Part shown: piece after piece, positions 60,916-64,000 of the stretch
Numbering within the stretch: position 1 is the first letter of the stretch
How the letters are laid out: each line of letters begins with the position of its first letter
From: UBA4479 sp963974935
Lineage (GTDB): Bacteria; Pseudomonadota; Alphaproteobacteria; Rhodospirillales; Casp-alpha2
Direction: 5' to 3'
Length of the DNA stretch: 64,000 nucleotides
Assembly (NCBI GenBank): GCA_963974935.1
Contig: CAXBEV010000006.1
Span: 118,633-182,632 of the forward strand
Translations under genes and position numbers: made by a program
Notes under the pieces: generated by a model
The model's input: only the letters and a program-made list of their open reading frames with translations
Told to the model about the DNA's origin: nothing
Database searches by the model: none

Positions 60916-61752
60916 CTATTTTTTACGGACGTGCCGGCTGCGCATAATCAGCCGATCCGTCTTTTTGTTGCTGCGGGTTTTCTTACCCTTGGTAGGCTTA
61001 CCCCAAGGTGAAACTGGGTGGCGACCGCCGGACGTACGGCCTTCGCCGCCGCCATGCGGGTGGTCGACCGGGTTCATGGCCACGCCGCGCACTGCAGGGC
61101 GTTTACCCAACCAACGCTTACGACCGGCTTTACCCAGGTTGATGTTTTGCTGATCCGGGTTTGACACCGCACCAACCGTGGCGCGGCATTCGGCCCGCAC
61201 CAAACGGATTTCACCGGAGCTGAGGCGCAGCTGCGCATAGCCCTGGTCTTTGCCGATAATCTGCGCGTAGGTCCCGGCTGAGCGTGCCATTTGAGCACCC
61301 TTGCCCGGCTTCATTTCGACGCAGTGAATGATCGTACCGGTCGGCATATTCGCCATCGGCATCGTGTTGCCCGGCTTAATGTCGACGCCGGCCGAACCCG
61401 AGACGACTTCGTCCCCGACATTCAGGCGCTGCGGCGCAATGATATAAGCCAACTCGTCATCGCTGTACTTGATCAGCGCAATGAAAGCGGTGCGGTTCGG
61501 ATCATATTCGATCCGCTCAACGGTCCCCGGCATATCAAGCTTGTTACGCTTGAAGTCGATGACGCGATAACGGCGCTTGTGACCACCACCAATACGGCGG
61601 GCGGTAATGCGACCGGTGTTGTTGCGACCGCCTTTTTTACGCAGACCTTCGGTCAGCGCCTTGACGGGCTCACCCTTCCACAACTGCGAGCGGTCGACGA
61701 GGACCAAGCCGCGCTGTCCGGGGGTATCCGGTTTAAAATGTTTAAGTGCCAT
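60916..61752 (-). CDS. rplB: 50S ribosomal protein L2
   Basis: 278 residues. ALKHFKPDTPGQRGLVLVDR, RRIGGGHKRRYRVIDFKR, and the peptidyl-transferase-adjacent VRGVAMNPVDHPHGGGEGRT with the conserved His. Required for subunit association. Confidence 0.98.
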   Translation of the reverse strand: MALKHFKPDTPGQRGLVLVDRSQLWKGEPVKALTEGLRKKGGRNNTGRITARRIGGGHKRRYRVIDFKRNKLDMPGTVERIEYDPNRTAFIALIKYSDDELAYIIAPQRLNVGDEVVSGSAGVDIKPGNTMPMANMPTGTIIHCVEMKPGKGAQMARSAGTYAQIIGKDQGYAQLRLSSGEIRLVRAECRATVGAVSNPDQQNINLGKAGRKRWLGKRPAVRGVAMNPVDHPHGGGEGRTSGGRHPVSPWGKPTKGKKTRSNKKTDRLIMRSRHVRKK

Positions 61753-61766
61753 CTCTCTCTCTCCCG

Positions 61767-62090
61767 TCAGACGCCCGTGGTGACGTCGATGCTGTCACCA
61801 TCAGCGAGCGTCACGACCGCCTTTTTATAATCGCTGCGACGGCCAGCCTGGCCGCGGAAGCGCTTTGTCTTGCCCTTTTGAAGGATCGTGTTGACCCCGG
61901 TCACTTTGACTTTGAACAAAGTCTGAATGGCGGTTTTGATCTCGTGCTTGTTGGCATCAACCGGCACTTCAAAGGTGAACTGGTTGAACTCCGAGTTCAT
62001 GGTCGACTTTTCCGTCACGAGCGGGCGACGAATCAATTCGTAGATACGCTCTTGGCTCGGCTGGAAATTGCTTGGGCTGTAGCGGTTCAT
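61767..62090 (-). CDS. rplW: 50S ribosomal protein L23
   Basis: 107 residues. RIYELIRRPLVTEKSTMNSE and FKVKVTGVNTILQKGKTKRF. Docking site for trigger factor and SRP at the tunnel exit. Its ATG overlaps the rplD stop (ATGA). Confidence 0.97.
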   Translation of the reverse strand: MNRYSPSNFQPSQERIYELIRRPLVTEKSTMNSEFNQFTFEVPVDANKHEIKTAIQTLFKVKVTGVNTILQKGKTKRFRGQAGRRSDYKKAVVTLADGDSIDVTTGV

Positions 62091-62707
62091 TTCAGGCGCT
62101 CCACCAGCTTTTCGACGGCACCCTTGGTCAGGACCAAGGTGTCGCGTCGCAGAATGTCGTAAACGTTGGCGCCGACGCTCGGCAACACATCGATACCGAT
62201 GATGTTGCTGGCAGCCTTGGCAAAGTTCTGATCCACGGTCTCGCCGTCGATCAGCAACGTCCGGCCCCAGCCCAACGCGCTCAGCTTCTTAGCAAGCTCG
62301 GCGGTTTTCGGTGCAGCCATTTTGGCTTCATCCAAAATCACCAGCTTGCCTTCGCGGGCTTTTGCGCTCAGCGCGGTTGCCAGCGCCAGCTTACGAACCT
62401 TTTTCGTCAGGCCGTGGCTGTGATCACGGGTGTGCGGACCAAACACGATGCCGCCACCGCGCATCTGCGGGGCCACCGACGTACCCTGACGGGCGCGGCC
62501 GGTACCTTTTTGCTTGAACGGCTTCGCATTCGTCGCAGCAACGTCGGAACGACCTTTGGTCTGGTGGTTGCCGGAACGACGCTTCGCAAGTTGCCAGTTG
62601 ACCATACGGGCCAAGATGTCCTTGCGTGCTTCGAGACCGAACACCGCCTCGTCCAGATCAATCGATCCAGCTGCTTTGTTGTCGAGATTGACCACGTCTT
62701 GTTTCAT
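62087..62707 (-). CDS. rplD: 50S ribosomal protein L4
   Basis: 206 residues from ATG 62707 (MKQDVVNLDNKAAGSIDLDE), 4 nt after rplC; the longer frame reads back into the rplC tail. KQKGTGRARQGTSVAPQMRG is the conserved tunnel loop. In enterobacteria L4 represses its own operon; unproven here. Confidence 0.97.
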   Translation of the reverse strand: MKQDVVNLDNKAAGSIDLDEAVFGLEARKDILARMVNWQLAKRRSGNHQTKGRSDVAATNAKPFKQKGTGRARQGTSVAPQMRGGGIVFGPHTRDHSHGLTKKVRKLALATALSAKAREGKLVILDEAKMAAPKTAELAKKLSALGWGRTLLIDGETVDQNFAKAASNIIGIDVLPSVGANVYDILRRDTLVLTKGAVEKLVERLK

Positions 62708-62711
62708 GGTC

Positions 62712-63542
62712 TTATTCCTTGTTCTCGTTGGCGTCGCCATCCGAAGGTGCCGCATCGTCTGCGGCCTCTTCTGCGGCAACTTCCTCGGCCAGTGCGGCCT
62801 CTTCTGCTGCGACATCTACCGCAACATCATCGCTCACAACCATGCCCTCATCATTTCCGCCCAGTGCTTCGGCGCGCAGGCCCGCAGGCTTCGGCGCATC
62901 ATCCGGCAACGCGCGCTTAACGGCGTCGCGCAGGTAAACAAAGCCACCTTTCGAACCTGGAACCGCACCGCGCACCAAAACCAAGCCACGTGCCACATCA
63001 ATGGCGGCGACGATGAGGTTTTGTTGCGTACGACGCTTGTTACCCATCTGGCCGGCCATCTTCTTACCCTTGAAGACCTTGCCCGGGTCCTGACACTGAC
63101 CGGTAGAACCGTGCGCACGGTGGCTGACCGACACACCGTGAGACGCGCGCATGCCACCGAAATGGTGACGCTTGATCACACCGGCAAAACCTTTACCGAT
63201 CGACGTCCCCGTCGCATCGACGTACTGACCGGCGACAAAGTGGTTGGCGCCAATCTCGACACCGACGTCGACGAGGTTATCCGCGTCGACACGAAACTCG
63301 ACGAGTTTCTTCTTAGGCTCAACTTTTGCTTTCGCAAAGTGACCACGCAACGCTTTGGAAACCCGCTTCACTTTAGCTTTACCGAAGCCAACTTGAACGG
63401 CGTTGTAGCCATCACGCTCTACTGTGCGCTGTGCTACAACCTCGACGCTGTCGAGTGCCAACACCGTCACGGGAACGTGTGTGCCACCCTCAACGAACAG
63501 GCGGGTCATTCCCATCTTGCGTGCGATAATACCGGTACGCAT
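62712..63542 (-). CDS. rplC: 50S ribosomal protein L3 with acidic C-terminal extension
   Basis: 276 residues against about 210 in E. coli. The core is normal (GIIARKMGMTRLFVEGG, HGVSVSHRAHGSTGQCQDPG, KKMAGQMGNKRRTQ). From about residue 218 an extra Asp/Glu/Ala-rich tail follows (DVAVDVAAEEAALAEEVAAE and onward), absent from the ribosomal core. This tail could be post-translationally trimmed or contact other factors. Confidence 0.96.
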   Translation of the reverse strand: MRTGIIARKMGMTRLFVEGGTHVPVTVLALDSVEVVAQRTVERDGYNAVQVGFGKAKVKRVSKALRGHFAKAKVEPKKKLVEFRVDADNLVDVGVEIGANHFVAGQYVDATGTSIGKGFAGVIKRHHFGGMRASHGVSVSHRAHGSTGQCQDPGKVFKGKKMAGQMGNKRRTQQNLIVAAIDVARGLVLVRGAVPGSKGGFVYLRDAVKRALPDDAPKPAGLRAEALGGNDEGMVVSDDVAVDVAAEEAALAEEVAAEEAADDAAPSDGDANENKE

Positions 63543-63575
63543 GTCTCTGTCCTTAACTACTGCCTCAAACGGCGC

Positions 63576-63884
63576 TTAGAGTTTAATCTCGACGTCAACA
63601 CCAGCCGCTAGGTCGAGCTTCATCAGCGCGTCCACAGTTTGTGGTGTTGGGTCGACGATATCGAGCACCCGCTTGTGGGTACGAATTTCGAATTGCTCAC
63701 GCGATTTTTTGTTCACGTGCGGCGAACGGAGCACAGTGAAGCGCTCAATCCGCGTCGGCAACGGAATCGGGCCACGGACGTTGGCACCGGTACGCTGAGC
63801 CGTATTGACGATCTCGCGTGCGGACTGATCCAGCACTCGATGATCAAACGCCTTCAGGCGTATACGAATATTTTGTTGATCCAT
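63576..63884 (-). CDS. rpsJ: 30S ribosomal protein S10
   Basis: 102 residues from ATG 63884 (MDQQNIRIRLKAFDHRVLDQ) with AAGG 9 nt ahead; ATG 63890 is too near it. RGPIPLPTRIERFTVLRSPH and HKRVLDIVDPTPQTVDALMK are conserved. Also the NusE transcription antitermination partner. Confidence 0.97.
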   Translation of the reverse strand: MDQQNIRIRLKAFDHRVLDQSAREIVNTAQRTGANVRGPIPLPTRIERFTVLRSPHVNKKSREQFEIRTHKRVLDIVDPTPQTVDALMKLDLAAGVDVEIKL

Positions 63885-63947
63885 GGCCATAAACCTTAAA
63901 AGTGTCCGCCGCCCCCGACGATCCGAGAGCGGCGTTCCTTATTTATT

Positions 63948-64000
63948 TTACTCGACGATCTTCGAGACGACGCCGGCACCAACGGTGCGGCCGCCTTCGC
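63948..64000 (-). CDS. tuf: Elongation factor Tu (C-terminal end)
   Basis: Only the last 17 codons are in the window: EGGRTVGAGVVSKIVE followed by TAA, the invariant end of EF-Tu domain 3. The 63-nt gap to rpsJ shows no terminator, so tuf and the S10 operon are probably co-transcribed. The gene continues beyond 64000. Confidence 0.93.
   Translation of the reverse strand, partial: EGGRTVGAGVVSKIVE

Overview
The window is about 64 kb of chromosome from a free-living alphaproteobacterium. Its gene order fits the Rhodospirillales and related marine orders best. The evidence is the alpha-type S10-spc-alpha ribosomal block, a MerR-type LiuR regulon for leucine degradation, ATP12-type F1-ATPase assembly, DUF1489 and DUF2336 proteins, and a nagZ/SPOR/dgt/erpA neighbourhood. 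Coding density is high and GC is moderately high, except for one visibly AT-rich stretch near 47-49.5 kb. No phage genes, transposase or CRISPR array were seen.

Layout. 1-4.8 kb: housekeeping (nagZ start, SPOR protein, dgt, erpA, xth, an orphan Hpt protein). 4.8-17.6 kb: one long minus-strand leucine/isovalerate catabolic cluster. It holds isovaleryl-CoA dehydrogenase, both methylcrotonyl-CoA carboxylase subunits, methylglutaconyl-CoA hydratase and HMG-CoA lyase, with a thiolase, a second acyl-CoA dehydrogenase, a hotdog thioesterase and several accessory genes. Perfect palindromes in front of liuA and of the MerR regulator at 20.5-20.9 kb mark the LiuR circuit. 17.9-30.8 kb: mixed genes, including three c-di-GMP proteins, an aspartate-dehydrogenase-like gene coupled to liuR, MgtE, tRNA-Leu(GAG), lipB, acylphosphatase, propionyl-CoA carboxylase alpha, an aldolase-family protein, an N-carbamoyl-D-amino-acid hydrolase and a GNAT. 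31-36 kb: propionyl-CoA carboxylase beta, ATP12, AsmA and a HAD phosphatase. 36.5-41.5 kb: an OmpA-type lipoprotein, a small secreted protein and an overlapping response regulator / DUF2336 / PAS-kinase trio. 41.7-46.6 kb: rluC-type synthase, crcB, rarA, dienelactone hydrolase and a Do-family protease. 49.7-64 kb: the ribosomal protein/secY/adk/rpoA block from rplQ back to the 3' end of tuf.

The most unusual part lies between the Do-family protease and rplQ (about 46.67-49.64 kb). Two translationally coupled genes, a PhnD-like periplasmic binding protein and a membrane histidine kinase, sit in AT-richer DNA with no response regulator. On the far side of them is a decayed second copy of the 3' end of rplQ with two in-frame stops and half of the rplQ terminator. 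This looks like an insertion at rplQ that left a duplicated target end and brought in a ligand-sensing module.

Functionally, leucine carbon would flow through the liu enzymes to acetyl-CoA and acetoacetate, and odd-chain or branched-chain propionyl-CoA through PccA/PccB. LiuR probably senses a pathway acyl-CoA and controls the liuA promoter and its own. Short inverted-repeat elements of at least four families occupy many of the non-coding gaps.
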